Source: Halomarina litorea (GTDB taxonomy: Archaea; Halobacteriota; Halobacteria; Halobacteriales; Haloarculaceae). From it: 64,000 nt of DNA. Below, piece by piece: positions 8,333 through 16,582 of the stretch. The translations under genes and the position numbers were made by a program. How positions within the stretch are numbered: the stretch's first letter is position 1; the number at the start of each line of letters is the position of its first letter. Where the stretch lies: the NCBI RefSeq assembly GCF_024227715.1, contig NZ_CP100448.1:1881655-1945654 (forward strand), in the 5' to 3' direction. The notes under the pieces are model-generated. The model was not told where the DNA came from, ran no database searches, and was given only the letters and a program-made list of their open reading frames with translations.

Positions 8333-9370
8333 CTAATCCTCATCACGCTCACGGGACATCGCAACAAAGAGGGCGAATAGGGCGCCGGCCAGTCCGACGC
8401 CACCGAGGGCGGCGAATTCGTCGTCGGTAACGCGGGGGAGGCCCTCGTAGGGGTCGCCGACGACGATAGCCCCACGCATCCCTTCCGCGTGATGAGGGTC
8501 ACAGGAGTACTTGCTAACACCAACACCGTCGAACACCATTCCGAAGTCACCCTTGGACTGCTCGGGACTCTCGTAGCTGTCGTTTTCAGCTGTGAACTTG
8601 TGCGGGCCGTCCTCACCCACCCACTCCCAGAGGACTTCCGTACCTGGATCGATCGCTACTGCGGCTGGCGAGATAGCGAAGCCACCGCCGTTACCCGCGG
8701 TGCCGACCTGGATACGGACGAGCGAGCGACCGCGCATGTCGACGGTCCGCCCGTAGTTATCGGTATGCGAGAACCAGCCACCGTAGTGGGGTTCCCGCGC
8801 GAGGTAGGTGATCTCCTCTGCGTCACCGGATTCGCCCGCCGGGAAATCGGCGTTCTCCAGACCAACGTCCGCATCGCCAACGACGACGGCGCCTTTCATC
8901 CCCATCACCTCGTGTGGGCTGCACGCGTACGTGGTGACTTTCTCGGCATCGAAAGTGTGCTCGAACTGGTGCCCAGACGTGTCGACCAGCTCGCTGGCGT
9001 AGCTGCCGTCCGCTGCGGTGACGTCGTGCACACCACCCTCACCGGTCCATTCCCAGCGGACGGTCGTACCGGGATCGACGCGGAGGCAGGCGGGCTCAAA
9101 GGCGAATGCCCCGCCATTGCCGTCTGCACCGACCCGGACCAGCACGAGGCTTCGGCCGCGCTCATCGACGACGCCGGAGTAGTTCGAGACGTTCGAAAAC
9201 CAAGCCTCCAAGTCCGGCGTCTCGGTCGCGGTCGCGCGCCCGCTCGCACCGCCCACGAACATACCGGAGGCAGCCAGCAGGGTCGCCGACTGCAGGAAGC
9301 GTCGGCGAGGCAGCGAGTGGCCCGTCGCCGGTACTGTCTCGGGAGTGGTACAGGTACTGTTCATACTCAT
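8333..9370 (-). CDS. Halocyanin with two plastocyanin-like domains
   Basis: Exported blue-copper electron carrier, 345 residues from the ATG at 9370. A Tat signal (LPRRRFLQSATLLAASG) is followed by two tandem cupredoxin domains. Each has the halocyanin signature: an early WEWTGEGGVHDV or WEWVGEDGPHKF histidine, and a late C-x4-H-x4-M type site (YACSPHEVMGMKG; YSCDPHHAEGMRG). A C-terminal hydrophobic segment followed by SRERDED suggests membrane anchoring. It is divergent from nirK across a 110-base promoter region, so it probably donates electrons to nitrite reductase. Two further codons upstream were possible starts; the chosen one gives a normal Tat signal. Confidence 0.88.
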   Translation of the reverse strand: MSMNSTCTTPETVPATGHSLPRRRFLQSATLLAASGMFVGGASGRATATETPDLEAWFSNVSNYSGVVDERGRSLVLVRVGADGNGGAFAFEPACLRVDPGTTVRWEWTGEGGVHDVTAADGSYASELVDTSGHQFEHTFDAEKVTTYACSPHEVMGMKGAVVVGDADVGLENADFPAGESGDAEEITYLAREPHYGGWFSHTDNYGRTVDMRGRSLVRIQVGTAGNGGGFAISPAAVAIDPGTEVLWEWVGEDGPHKFTAENDSYESPEQSKGDFGMVFDGVGVSKYSCDPHHAEGMRGAIVVGDPYEGLPRVTDDEFAALGGVGLAGALFALFVAMSRERDED

Positions 9371-9424
9371 TGTACAGGTGCGACGGACATAGGTCAGAAC
9401 GCCAATTCTCAAGGTCCGAGAGCC

Positions 9425-9467
9425 ATATATCAGATATATACTGTTTTCTGAGTTATATCTATTCAGA
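9425..9467. promoter_or_regulatory. Shared halocyanin/nirK promoter region with inverted repeats
   Basis: An AT-rich stretch in the 110-base divergent intergenic region. It contains the perfect inverted repeat ATATATC-A-GATATAT (9425-9439), and the pair TCTGA (9447-9451) and TCAGA (9463-9467) around TTATATCT. TATA-like elements lie at the expected distance from the nirK ATG at 9480 and from the halocyanin start on the other strand. Haloarchaeal denitrification genes are known to respond to oxygen and nitrate; that these repeats are the operators is inference. Confidence 0.4.
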
Positions 9468-9479
9468 GGTCAACCACGC

Positions 9480-10568
9480 ATGTCCTACACCACTACTCGT
9501 CGTCGCGTCCTGCAGGGAGTCGGTCTCGGTGGGACGATGGCGCTCGCAGGTTGCGTCGTCGGCAACCCCATGAACGATGTCCAGACTCGACCGATGTCCC
9601 TGGACACCGACCAGCCCGCGTCCCTCGGTGCCGCGAAACCGGTTGACGTCGAACGAATTGCTGCCGATCCGCGTGATATTCCCGCCCCAATCGAGCGCTC
9701 GGGGCCTGCCACGGTCGAAGTCGAACTCGAGACGCTGGAACTGGTCGCCGAGGTCGAACCGGGTGTGACGTTCAGCTACATGACGTTCAATGGGCGGGTT
9801 CCCGGCCCGTTCATCCGCACTCGCGTGGGTGACACGGTCGACGTCACTATCCGGAACCACGAGAACAACTCGATGCCACACAACGTCGACTTCCACGCGT
9901 GCCGTGGTCCCGGCGGGGGTGCCGAGGCGACGCTGGTCAACCCAGGCGAGACGAAACGACTCAGATTCAAGGTCACCTACCCGGGCGCGTTCATCTACCA
10001 CTGTGCGGTAGCGAACGTCGATTACCACATCTCTAGTGGGATGTTCGGCATTATCCTCGTCGAACCCGAGGATGGACTCCCCGAGGTGGATCACGAGTTT
10101 TACCTCGGTCAGCACGAACTCTACACGAACGGAAACACGGGCCAGAAGGGCCACCACGAGTTCGATTTCGCGCGAATGGGGATGGAAGACCCGACGTACG
10201 TCCTGATGAACGGGGAGAAGTACGCCATCACGCCGGACAACTACGCCGAGATGAACGTGAAGACGGGCGAAACCGCCCGTATCTTCTACGGAGTGGGTGG
10301 GCCAAACCTGTTCAGCAGTTTCCACGCCATCGGCAGCGTCTGGGACGAGGTCTGGGAGCAGGGAGCGCTTGCCAGCGAACCGATGCGCTACGTCCAGACG
10401 ACGCCGGTCCTCCCCGGGAGTGCCTGCGTCGCGACGATGTCGTTCCCTGTGCCGGGAGACTTCAAACTCGTTGACCACGCACTTTCGCGGGTCGCACGCA
10501 AGGGCGCGCTCGCAGTCGTCACTGCCGAAGGACCGGAGAATCCAGAGGTGTTCGATCCGATCGAATGA
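9480..10568 (+). CDS. nirK: Copper-containing nitrite reductase NirK
   Basis: Reduces nitrite to nitric oxide outside the membrane. The N-terminus has a Tat motif (TRRRVLQG) and a lipobox-like LAGC, so it is probably a lipid-anchored exported protein. Copper ligands are in place: MPHNVDFH, with the type 1 His, catalytic Asp and type 2 His; IYHCA...YHISSGM, with type 1 Cys, His and Met; and LVDHAL, with type 2 His. The second catalytic residue is the His of SSFHAIG, as in the AniA-like group. The length of 362 is normal. The neighbours (halocyanin, globin, NnrS-like protein, nar operon) agree. Confidence 0.95.
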   Translation: MSYTTTRRRVLQGVGLGGTMALAGCVVGNPMNDVQTRPMSLDTDQPASLGAAKPVDVERIAADPRDIPAPIERSGPATVEVELETLELVAEVEPGVTFSYMTFNGRVPGPFIRTRVGDTVDVTIRNHENNSMPHNVDFHACRGPGGGAEATLVNPGETKRLRFKVTYPGAFIYHCAVANVDYHISSGMFGIILVEPEDGLPEVDHEFYLGQHELYTNGNTGQKGHHEFDFARMGMEDPTYVLMNGEKYAITPDNYAEMNVKTGETARIFYGVGGPNLFSSFHAIGSVWDEVWEQGALASEPMRYVQTTPVLPGSACVATMSFPVPGDFKLVDHALSRVARKGALAVVTAEGPENPEVFDPIE

Positions 10569-10676
10569 CGAACCTGCGTGCCGTGCAAAAATCGATGGTG
10601 ACCAGTCTCTCTTGTTTGGTAGTTACGTGTCGTGTGACGTGAACGCGCTCGTACGGCTAATCGAGTGTAACAGGCG

Positions 10677-11771
10677 CTAGTCGGCCATGCTGGGGCGCCG
10701 CGAGTCCGTCTCCGTCGGTTGAAGTCGGTTATCGAGTGCCAGTGGTCCACTCCCCGTGATGAGCAGGACAGATACTAATCCGTACAGAGACAGGTGCGCC
10801 AGGACGGGGTCGTCCGGCAGGCCGAACAGCGTCGTCGTAAACAGCAGGAACGCAACCAGTGAAAACCCGCGAGTGAACAGCCCGAGCAGCAAGACGATGC
10901 CGACTGCGATTTCAGTTACTCCCGCGCCAACTACCCACAGCTCCGGTGGGGCTGGTACCACCACCGTCAGGTTATATTTGTCGACAACCGCGAGGGCTGA
11001 CTGCGGGGACATGAGTTTCTGGACAAATCCGAGATAGACGAAATTCAACCCGAGACTCACACGGAGCAGCGTTGGCAGGTACACCTTATAATCGACGACG
11101 AGGTGTTGGAACCAGACGGCGATTCGATGGATAGGGTCGATCCGCCCGTACACTGTGCTGTCGGCTTCAGCGACGCGCTGGAGGACGTCATCAGCTGACG
11201 GCCGTCCGGCGCCGAGCAGGATAATGGCCAAGAATCCGCCCACGAACTCGTTGGCAAGCAGGATGCGCGGGTCGACCACGAGGCCGACGACGTAGGCAAC
11301 CAACCCGATCGCGGCGACTGCACGCGTTGCAAGTCCAAACAGCAACAGGAAGCCGATACCGATCTGGAGCAATCTTGCCTCGATGGGTACGGCTGGGCTG
11401 AAATAGTAGCCTGCAAAGCCTGCACCGACCAGCGGGAAGCCAATACCGATGCGCAAGAGCCACGGAACGAGGTCAGTGTACTCTTTCATCGTTGCCCGGA
11501 ACTCCGCGATGTCACGGGGGAACGGCCTGACGAGGATCCAACCGGCAAGCAGTCCCACGAGTCCCACCGCACCTACGGCTAAGAGGACAGCATTCAGCGG
11601 GTCCGACATCGTCGTAATGACGAACTGGATCGCCTCACCGATCGTCTCTGGGTCTGCGTCGACCACGTAATCGACGTGGGCGGTGGCGATCCCGCTCAGG
11701 AATATCGTTGCCGCTCCCACCGGGATTGCGCTGCGAGCTATTCGTCGTATCACGTCATCTAGCAGAGACAC
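10677..11771 (-). CDS. DoxX-family membrane protein
   Basis: A 364-residue protein with about eight to nine membrane helices and two DoxX-like halves. The second half has the typical LGLNFVYLGFVQKLM and GVTEIAVGIVLLLGLFTR segments. DoxX proteins are linked to quinol oxidation or sulfur/thiol chemistry in some archaea, but the exact role here is unknown. It converges on nirK with about 110 bp between stops, and its N-terminus holds a possible signal peptide ending near ATAHVDY. The location in a denitrification cluster suggests a redox-linked membrane function. Confidence 0.75.
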   Translation of the reverse strand: MSLLDDVIRRIARSAIPVGAATIFLSGIATAHVDYVVDADPETIGEAIQFVITTMSDPLNAVLLAVGAVGLVGLLAGWILVRPFPRDIAEFRATMKEYTDLVPWLLRIGIGFPLVGAGFAGYYFSPAVPIEARLLQIGIGFLLLFGLATRAVAAIGLVAYVVGLVVDPRILLANEFVGGFLAIILLGAGRPSADDVLQRVAEADSTVYGRIDPIHRIAVWFQHLVVDYKVYLPTLLRVSLGLNFVYLGFVQKLMSPQSALAVVDKYNLTVVVPAPPELWVVGAGVTEIAVGIVLLLGLFTRGFSLVAFLLFTTTLFGLPDDPVLAHLSLYGLVSVLLITGSGPLALDNRLQPTETDSRRPSMAD

Positions 11772-11958
11772 CGGATGTATAATCGTCTCGGAGAGGGCTC
11801 CCGATGGACACTACGCCAACGGAGGAACGAATTAGAATCCCAGATTCACTATGTCGAAGAAACTGCAGGACTGAATTCCCCCGGTTGGCTTTCGATGTAC
11901 CCACCGTCCATCTTCTAGCCGAAGATGTTCGGGCACCTTACTTTCACTACTCGCACTC

Positions 11959-12270
11959 ATGCCAGAAATCACGACCCTTGATGACCTCACGAAGGCACCA
12001 CACGCGGAAATATTCGAAGAACGACACTCTCGGGCGGTTCACCTCCAGCTGGATGCGGGTGATCGTGTTCCCCCGCACACCCACCATGGGACAAACATCG
12101 TGCTTCACCTGGTGTCTGGACATCTGGAACTGTCTTTGGACGGCGGGACCTACGATGTGAAACCAGGACAGCTCGTTCGATGCAGTGGCGAGTGCGAAAT
12201 CTCACCGCATGCACTCGAACCGAGCACGGCCGTCGTCGTGTTCGCCCCGAAAGCGGACAGATCCGAGTAA
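11959..12270 (+). CDS. Small cupin-domain protein
   Basis: A 103-residue single-domain cupin. Motif 1 is HTHHGTNIVLHLVSG and motif 2 follows around PGQLVRCSGECEISPHAL. The metal ligands His-x-His and a later His are visible. It is very similar in layout to the cupin at 15835-16164, so the two are probably paralogues. Substrate unknown. It may be a sensor or a small metalloprotein of the denitrification cluster. Confidence 0.72.
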   Translation: MPEITTLDDLTKAPHAEIFEERHSRAVHLQLDAGDRVPPHTHHGTNIVLHLVSGHLELSLDGGTYDVKPGQLVRCSGECEISPHALEPSTAVVVFAPKADRSE

Positions 12271-12344
12271 TCGCGTCCATAGGGAAGAAACAGCCTCGGT
12301 CTGGACCGTTTGCGGGTGATAGACAATATTTGAGAGACGATCTC

Positions 12345-12590
12345 TCAGAAAGGAGCGTCTGGGTCACCACGACTCGGCCGCTCGTTCTGCCTGGCACGTT
12401 CCATGAGAGTAGACCCGACGTCACCGTCGGGGACATGCGTGACGGACCCGGTCGAGAGAAAGTCGTCCTCTAGGTTTTCGAGCTGGTCGTTAATCGCATC
12501 GCTCTGGTGATGCATCCGAGCAGCTCGAACACGGACGAGATCGTAGTCGTGGCGGTCCGACAGGCCATTCCACGCACGGAAGGTACCGAT
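12345..12590 (-). pseudogene. Acidic protein fragment of unknown family
   Basis: The reverse strand reads as convincing haloarchaeal protein from about 12590 (IGTFRAWNGLSDRHDYDL) through DAINDQLENLEDDF to a C-terminus RPSRGDPDAPF. Upstream of 12590 the frame runs antisense through the norB remnant and loses sense. An ATG at 12515 would allow a 56-residue protein. It is most likely the 3' part of a gene truncated by the same event that cut norB. No function can be offered. Confidence 0.35.
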
Positions 12591-12656
12591 CGTGAGCGTA
12601 TGCGTCTGTGGACAGAATGGGGTCGTCGGCGTGGATTCAGCCCGGAGCGTCGACTC

Positions 12657-12902
12657 CGGTGGGCGTTCTGGCTCTGGAACGTCGGCATCGCCGTCATGGT
12701 GTTCGTGTCCGTACTCCCGGTCGGGTTCCTCCAATTGGAGACGGCGTTCACCCAGAGCTACGCCGCCGCACGGAGTCTAGCGTTCTACAACAGCGACCTC
12801 GTCCTGTTCCTCTTCTGGGCGCGGCTCCCCGGTGACACGATGATCATCCTCGGGACGCTCGTCTTCCTCTACGACATGGTCGCCAAGCGGTTCACGTTGC
12901 GG
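12657..12902 (+). pseudogene. norB: C-terminal remnant of quinol-type nitric oxide reductase
   Basis: About 80 codons match the last two helices of qNOR-type NorB: WAFWLWNVGIAVMVFVSVLP, then GFLQL, then YAAARSLAFYNSD, then FWARLPGDTMIILG. The arrangement (helix, PVGxLQL, HARS-like turn, RLPGD, helix) is diagnostic of the NorB C-terminus. The other roughly 650 residues, with all heme and iron ligands, are absent. The frame upstream of 12650 has no NorB-like sequence, and the downstream frame is meaningless. NO reduction is therefore not encoded here, although another copy may exist elsewhere in the genome. Confidence 0.65.
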
Positions 12903-13072
12903 TCGGTCTCGCTACCACGTGATTCTCCAGGTTGGGGGACAATTCCCGACCGGGGGATGGCCGAAGACGACGATTGGTATCGAGGAAAACCAGCGGCTAC
13001 CTCACGTCCGAATCCTTCTCTCCCCTCGATTTCACAACACCCTTGGTCGCCTCGCTAGATGCCAGTCACGTA

Positions 13073-13471
13073 ATGAGCGAGGACGAAACAGTGTTCGACC
13101 GCCTTGGCGGTCACGAGGCAGTCGAGAGCGTCGTGAACGATTTCTACGACCGTGTGCTAAACGATGAGCGCGTCATTCATCACTTCGAGGACAGCAACAC
13201 GACGGAACTCCGGGCTCATCAGGTCCAATTCATCTCTGCGGTAACCGGCGGTCCAGTCGAGTACTCTGGGGACGATATGCGCGACGCTCACAGAGGTATG
13301 GGCATCACCGACACCGAGTTCAATGTCGTGGCAGACCACTTGGATACTGCACTCGCTGAGAACGGGGTCTCCGACGAAGACCGTGAACTGGTTCTCGAGA
13401 CGGTCGAGGAACTGCGTCCCGAAATCGTAGAGACTGCTGAGAGTGGCGAAACGAGTTCGGCGCCTTCGTGA
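13073..13471 (+). CDS. Truncated hemoglobin, group I
   Basis: A 132-residue 2-on-2 globin that binds heme and O2 or NO. The sequence starts at the ATG at 13073 with VFDRLGGHEAV, the usual N-terminal helix. FYDRVLNDERVIHHF, HQVQFISAVTGGP and the proximal histidine in AHRGMGIT follow. The C-terminal extension is acidic. Group I globins can oxidise NO to nitrate or scavenge NO, which fits a place between nirK and the lost norB. The function is inferred from the family. Upstream in-frame sequence lacks protein character, which fixes the start. Confidence 0.85.
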   Translation: MSEDETVFDRLGGHEAVESVVNDFYDRVLNDERVIHHFEDSNTTELRAHQVQFISAVTGGPVEYSGDDMRDAHRGMGITDTEFNVVADHLDTALAENGVSDEDRELVLETVEELRPEIVETAESGETSSAPS

Positions 13472-13503
13472 CTACTCCCACAACGGTTCAGTCGTGGGGG
13501 TCG

Positions 13504-14691
13504 TCACTCTCCATACCGCTCCCGGAAGAGACCCAATAGCAGGTACGCGTACAAACTAGCACCGAGAACGGCGAGAAATCGCCCGATCGCCATGGCGACG
13601 TCAACCCCGGCGAGCGACCCGTACACCTCCACGCCGAGGCCAGCTGCGAGACACCCCATCGAGGCAAGCGCCGTTCGGTCGTTGGCGCCCGGGAACGTGC
13701 CGACCGCTGGCGGGTAGAACTGAAAGGCGACGCCGACAATCGTGAGTCCGAGGAAGCCCAACAGGTTCAGCCGGTAGTGAGCAATCGACCAGCCGGGCGA
13801 CCCACCAGCGAACGCGAAGTGGGCACCCAATGCAACTCCCACAACGCCCATGACGACTCCAACCAGCGGCCCGTAGAGACCGACACGGCGACGCTCGGAG
13901 CGAACAAAGAGTACTACGTACGCGACGGCGAATCCGCCAACGGCGATGGATTCAGCGACGGCGCCAACCCGAAACCACGTCCCTCCCCAGAGGTTCCCGG
14001 CGACGAGCGCGGGGCCGACCGCACCCGCGGTGAGGACCACGGCGACGAGCATCACCGGGGGCGAACTCACGAGGAATCGCGGAAGGAGGCGGAAGCCGAC
14101 CGTGAACACCAGCAACGCACCGACACCGGCTGCGAGCAGGTGGCTCGCGCCGGCCATCCCGCGTCCGGTGAGCGTCGGAAGAGCCGCCGAGACGGCGACC
14201 GTTTCGTAGGCACCAGCAACGAGGTAGGCGAGAACGACCGGGACGAACGCGTTGGCGGCGCGGTCGACCCACTGGCGGTCGACGTTGACCTCTCCGGTGC
14301 CCGTCTCACGTCCCGTGAGGTTGTCCCGGACCGTCCAGCCGACTGCGCCGACGAAGACGAGCGCGCCGAGCGCCCAGCAAACGGCGCCCACGATACCGAC
14401 GACGGAGGGTACGTCATCGAAGGGCGCCACGGCGAGGCCGACGGTACCGAGTGATAGCAGCGGGAGACTCATGGCTGGCGCCCCAGGATGCGAAAGCCTC
14501 CGATCAAAGTAGGAGGGGACGAGCGCGTACCCCTTTCCAGCGACGGTGTGGAGGACGAACCCGTAGAGTCCGAGGACGACGCCCGAGCGGTGGGGCGCAT
14601 CGACGAGCGCGGTGATCTGCCACGCGACCAAGAAGAGTGCGCCGACGGCTACGTGCCGCCGAGCCCCCTGTGAGACGCGCGCTGCACTCAT
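13504..14691 (-). CDS. NnrS-like / heme-copper-oxidase-like multispanning protein
   Basis: About 395 residues with 11 to 12 predicted helices and histidines within or near helices (FVLHTVAGKGYALVPSYFDR, GASHLLAAG, ALGAHFAFAGG, WSIAHYRLNLLG). The pattern resembles NnrS and related heme- or copper-containing proteins that accompany nitrite and NO reduction. NnrS is tied to nitrosative stress tolerance in bacteria. The start at 14691 is preferred; an ATG at 14715 would overlap the opposite gene. The exact family is uncertain. Confidence 0.6.
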   Translation of the reverse strand: MSAARVSQGARRHVAVGALFLVAWQITALVDAPHRSGVVLGLYGFVLHTVAGKGYALVPSYFDRRLSHPGAPAMSLPLLSLGTVGLAVAPFDDVPSVVGIVGAVCWALGALVFVGAVGWTVRDNLTGRETGTGEVNVDRQWVDRAANAFVPVVLAYLVAGAYETVAVSAALPTLTGRGMAGASHLLAAGVGALLVFTVGFRLLPRFLVSSPPVMLVAVVLTAGAVGPALVAGNLWGGTWFRVGAVAESIAVGGFAVAYVVLFVRSERRRVGLYGPLVGVVMGVVGVALGAHFAFAGGSPGWSIAHYRLNLLGFLGLTIVGVAFQFYPPAVGTFPGANDRTALASMGCLAAGLGVEVYGSLAGVDVAMAIGRFLAVLGASLYAYLLLGLFRERYGE

Positions 14692-14886
14692 ATGCCACCA
14701 CAATTGGAGTGTCACCCGCTAAACGTTTCCCCGTCACCACTCGTTGGAAGTGACGAACTCGAGAAGGACCGCTATGTTCGGGACGTCCCCGAGGGTGAGG
14801 AGTTCGATGCGGAAATGGCAGCTCGTGTCTGCCCTGTGGACGCGATCACGGTCTATGACGACGAGGGCGAACAGCTGGTTCCCTAA
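14692..14886 (+). pseudogene. Ferredoxin C-terminal fragment
   Basis: Sixty-four codons whose last 40 (VPEGEEFDAEMAARVCPVD onward) look like the end of a small iron-sulfur ferredoxin, with only the final cysteine of the cluster (RVCPVDAI). The N-terminal half that should hold the other three cysteines is replaced by unrelated residues encoded across the start region of the opposite gene. The two starts abut as CATATG. A functional cluster seems impossible, so it is treated as a remnant; a novel small protein is less likely. Confidence 0.45.
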
Positions 14887-14965
14887 CTCGGTCACTTGAT
14901 GCGGTCACAGCGAATAGATTGTGAAAATTGAATGGAACAGAGAAGCCGTAGCCCCACCGTTCCGG

Positions 14966-15838
14966 TTACCAGAACTTGAGGTTTCGCTTGATGGCCTCGC
15001 GTTTCATCACCTGGATCTCTTCGGTGATCGGGATATCTTTCGGACAGACCGTGGTACACGAGAACTGTGTGTGGCACTGCCAGACGCCGTGTTCTTTGTC
15101 GAGGAGGTCCAGCCGGCGTTCCTGGGCATCGGGCCCTTCGCGTTCGTCCATGTAGAACCGATAGCCCTTGACGATCGCCGCCGGCCCGATGTACTCGTCG
15201 TCGGTCTGGGCCGGATTACACGACGACGTACAGCAACCACACTGGATACACCGGGAGGCCATTTTGATCTGCTCACGGTTCTCGGGCGACTGCCGCTGCT
15301 CTTCTAGCTCGCCGAGGGGGAGATCATCAGGCTGGAAATACGGTTCGACGGCCTCCATCCGTTCGTAGAAGTGGTCCATGTCGACGACGAGGTCCTTGAT
15401 GACCGACTGGTGAGGCAGCGGCTCAGCCCGAATGGGTTCGTCGAGTCCCGAAACCTGCGTCTGACAGCCCAGTCGCTGCCGTCCGTTGATGAAGAAGCCG
15501 TCACTGCCACAGACGGCCATGCGACAGGAATGGCGGAACGTGAGTGAGGAATCGTACTGATCTCGCGCGTAGATGAGCGCATCGAGGACGGTCATTCCCC
15601 GTTCGTAGGGGACGGTGAATTCGTCGAATCGGGGTTCCTGTTTGGCCTCGACATCGGGGTCATACCGAAACACTTCGAGCTGGATCGTGTCAGGGTCGGC
15701 GTCGGCAGCCCGTTCGCCTTCGGCCTGTGACTGAACAGCCATTGCCCGCTCTCGTTTCCGCTCAAGCCGTCGCTGCTGCGGTGTGTCTTCGTCGTCAGAT
15801 GCGGGCTTCGTCGAAGCAGATGGCTGTTGGGAGCTCAT
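14966..15838 (-). CDS. sdhB: Succinate dehydrogenase/fumarate reductase iron-sulfur subunit, stand-alone
   Basis: A 290-residue SdhB/FrdB-type protein. The N-terminal [2Fe-2S] domain has SCRMAVCGSDGFFINGRQ and a later LGC. The C-terminal domain carries CIQCGCCTSSCNPA and WQCHTQFSCTTVCPKDIP for the [4Fe-4S] and [3Fe-4S] clusters. A charged linker of about 45 residues precedes the first domain. No sdhA, sdhC or sdhD gene is visible, so it either joins a complex encoded elsewhere or serves another electron-transfer role in nitrate/nitrite respiration. Its start overlaps the stop of the upstream cupin gene (ATGA), so the two are co-translated. Confidence 0.88.
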   Translation of the reverse strand: MSSQQPSASTKPASDDEDTPQQRRLERKRERAMAVQSQAEGERAADADPDTIQLEVFRYDPDVEAKQEPRFDEFTVPYERGMTVLDALIYARDQYDSSLTFRHSCRMAVCGSDGFFINGRQRLGCQTQVSGLDEPIRAEPLPHQSVIKDLVVDMDHFYERMEAVEPYFQPDDLPLGELEEQRQSPENREQIKMASRCIQCGCCTSSCNPAQTDDEYIGPAAIVKGYRFYMDEREGPDAQERRLDLLDKEHGVWQCHTQFSCTTVCPKDIPITEEIQVMKREAIKRNLKFW

Positions 15839-16164
15839 AGGTCCCCTTCTGAAGAGCTAGGACCCTCTCGTTTCGCAGCGAGAACGAGCAACGCGGTACT
15901 GTCCGCCTTTGCAACCGGAGAGATGTCCTGTGCCCCATCGAAGTGAACGACATCACCCTGAGTCACGTGGTACGGCTCCCCATCGAGTCTGAGTTCGAGG
16001 CTGCCAGAGATGAGGTAGAGCACGATGTCTCGATCCGGATGCGCATGCGGCTCGACATGCTCCCCCTCGGAGAGGGTTAATCGGATCGTCTTCGGTTCCT
16101 CGCTGGGAAAGGCGTTCGCGTGTGGTTCCCCTTCGAGTTCCGGGAGCGATTTGATGTGGACCAT
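15835..16164 (-). CDS. Small cupin-domain protein, coupled to sdhB-like gene
   Basis: A 109-residue single cupin with motif 1 HAHPDRDIVLYLISG and a second motif around GDVVHFDGAQDISPV. It resembles the cupin at 11959-12270, with a similar order of conserved residues (SGSLELRLDG against SGHLELSLDG). The stop overlaps the sdhB-like start by four bases. Substrate unknown. The duplication of this cupin on both sides of the nirK-nar region suggests a shared role in the pathway. Confidence 0.72.
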   Translation of the reverse strand: MVHIKSLPELEGEPHANAFPSEEPKTIRLTLSEGEHVEPHAHPDRDIVLYLISGSLELRLDGEPYHVTQGDVVHFDGAQDISPVAKADSTALLVLAAKREGPSSSEGDL

Positions 16165-16228
16165 AGTGTTCGGATCGGTGAGTGGACGGATTCACAGCCT
16201 GCCGCCGCCGTTCGCTGCGTTCGTGACG

Positions 16229-16555
16229 TTATTCGATGTGAGCGCGGACGACGTGGCCCCCACAGCCGCACTGTTCGACATACTCCCAGCGGACGTCCTC
16301 CTCCTCGAATCGGTCGGTGAGAGCGTCGTAGAGATACGTCTCGGGATGGCCATGCGCTTCGTGGGTGACGAGATTGACGTGGTGGCCGCTGGTCGTGTGT
16401 TCGATGGCCTCGATCGCGTGTCGTTCGAGCAGAGAGCGATCGTCGGCGTATTGTGGTTTCTCGAGATTCGCCGACCACGAGTTGTCGTGAGTACGGTCAG
16501 TGACGGGTTCCGTCTCGCCGTGGCCGTGATCGTGATCGTGTGGGTCTGTTGCCAT
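16229..16555 (-). CDS. CGCGG-motif small protein, possible radical-SAM-modified peptide
   Basis: A 108-residue protein from the ATG at 16555. The N-terminus is rich in His and Asp (HDHDHGHGE), the middle has NLEKPQYADDRSLLERHA, and the C-terminus ends in QCGCGGHVVRAHIE. A Cys-Gly-Cys-Gly-Gly C-terminal motif defines a haloarchaeal family described as putative radical-SAM-modified RiPP proteins; I recall this from family annotation and cannot check it here. No radical SAM gene is seen in the window. It lies just upstream of, and divergent from, the nar operon. Confidence 0.6.
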   Translation of the reverse strand: MATDPHDHDHGHGETEPVTDRTHDNSWSANLEKPQYADDRSLLERHAIEAIEHTTSGHHVNLVTHEAHGHPETYLYDALTDRFEEEDVRWEYVEQCGCGGHVVRAHIE

Positions 16556-16582
16556 AACTGGCTGTAGGTCCGCTACTGTCAA

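Noticed and set aside
10297..10345. Apparent loss of the catalytic His in NirK (IGSVWDEVW against IGGHGDYVW)
   Set aside because: The catalytic residue is the His before Ala-Ile-Gly (SSFHAIG), which is present; the later position differs in the AniA-like group generally.
13777..14454. A 225-codon plus-strand frame opposite the NnrS-like gene
   Set aside because: Arg/Glu-rich shadow; the reverse strand has consistent membrane helices.
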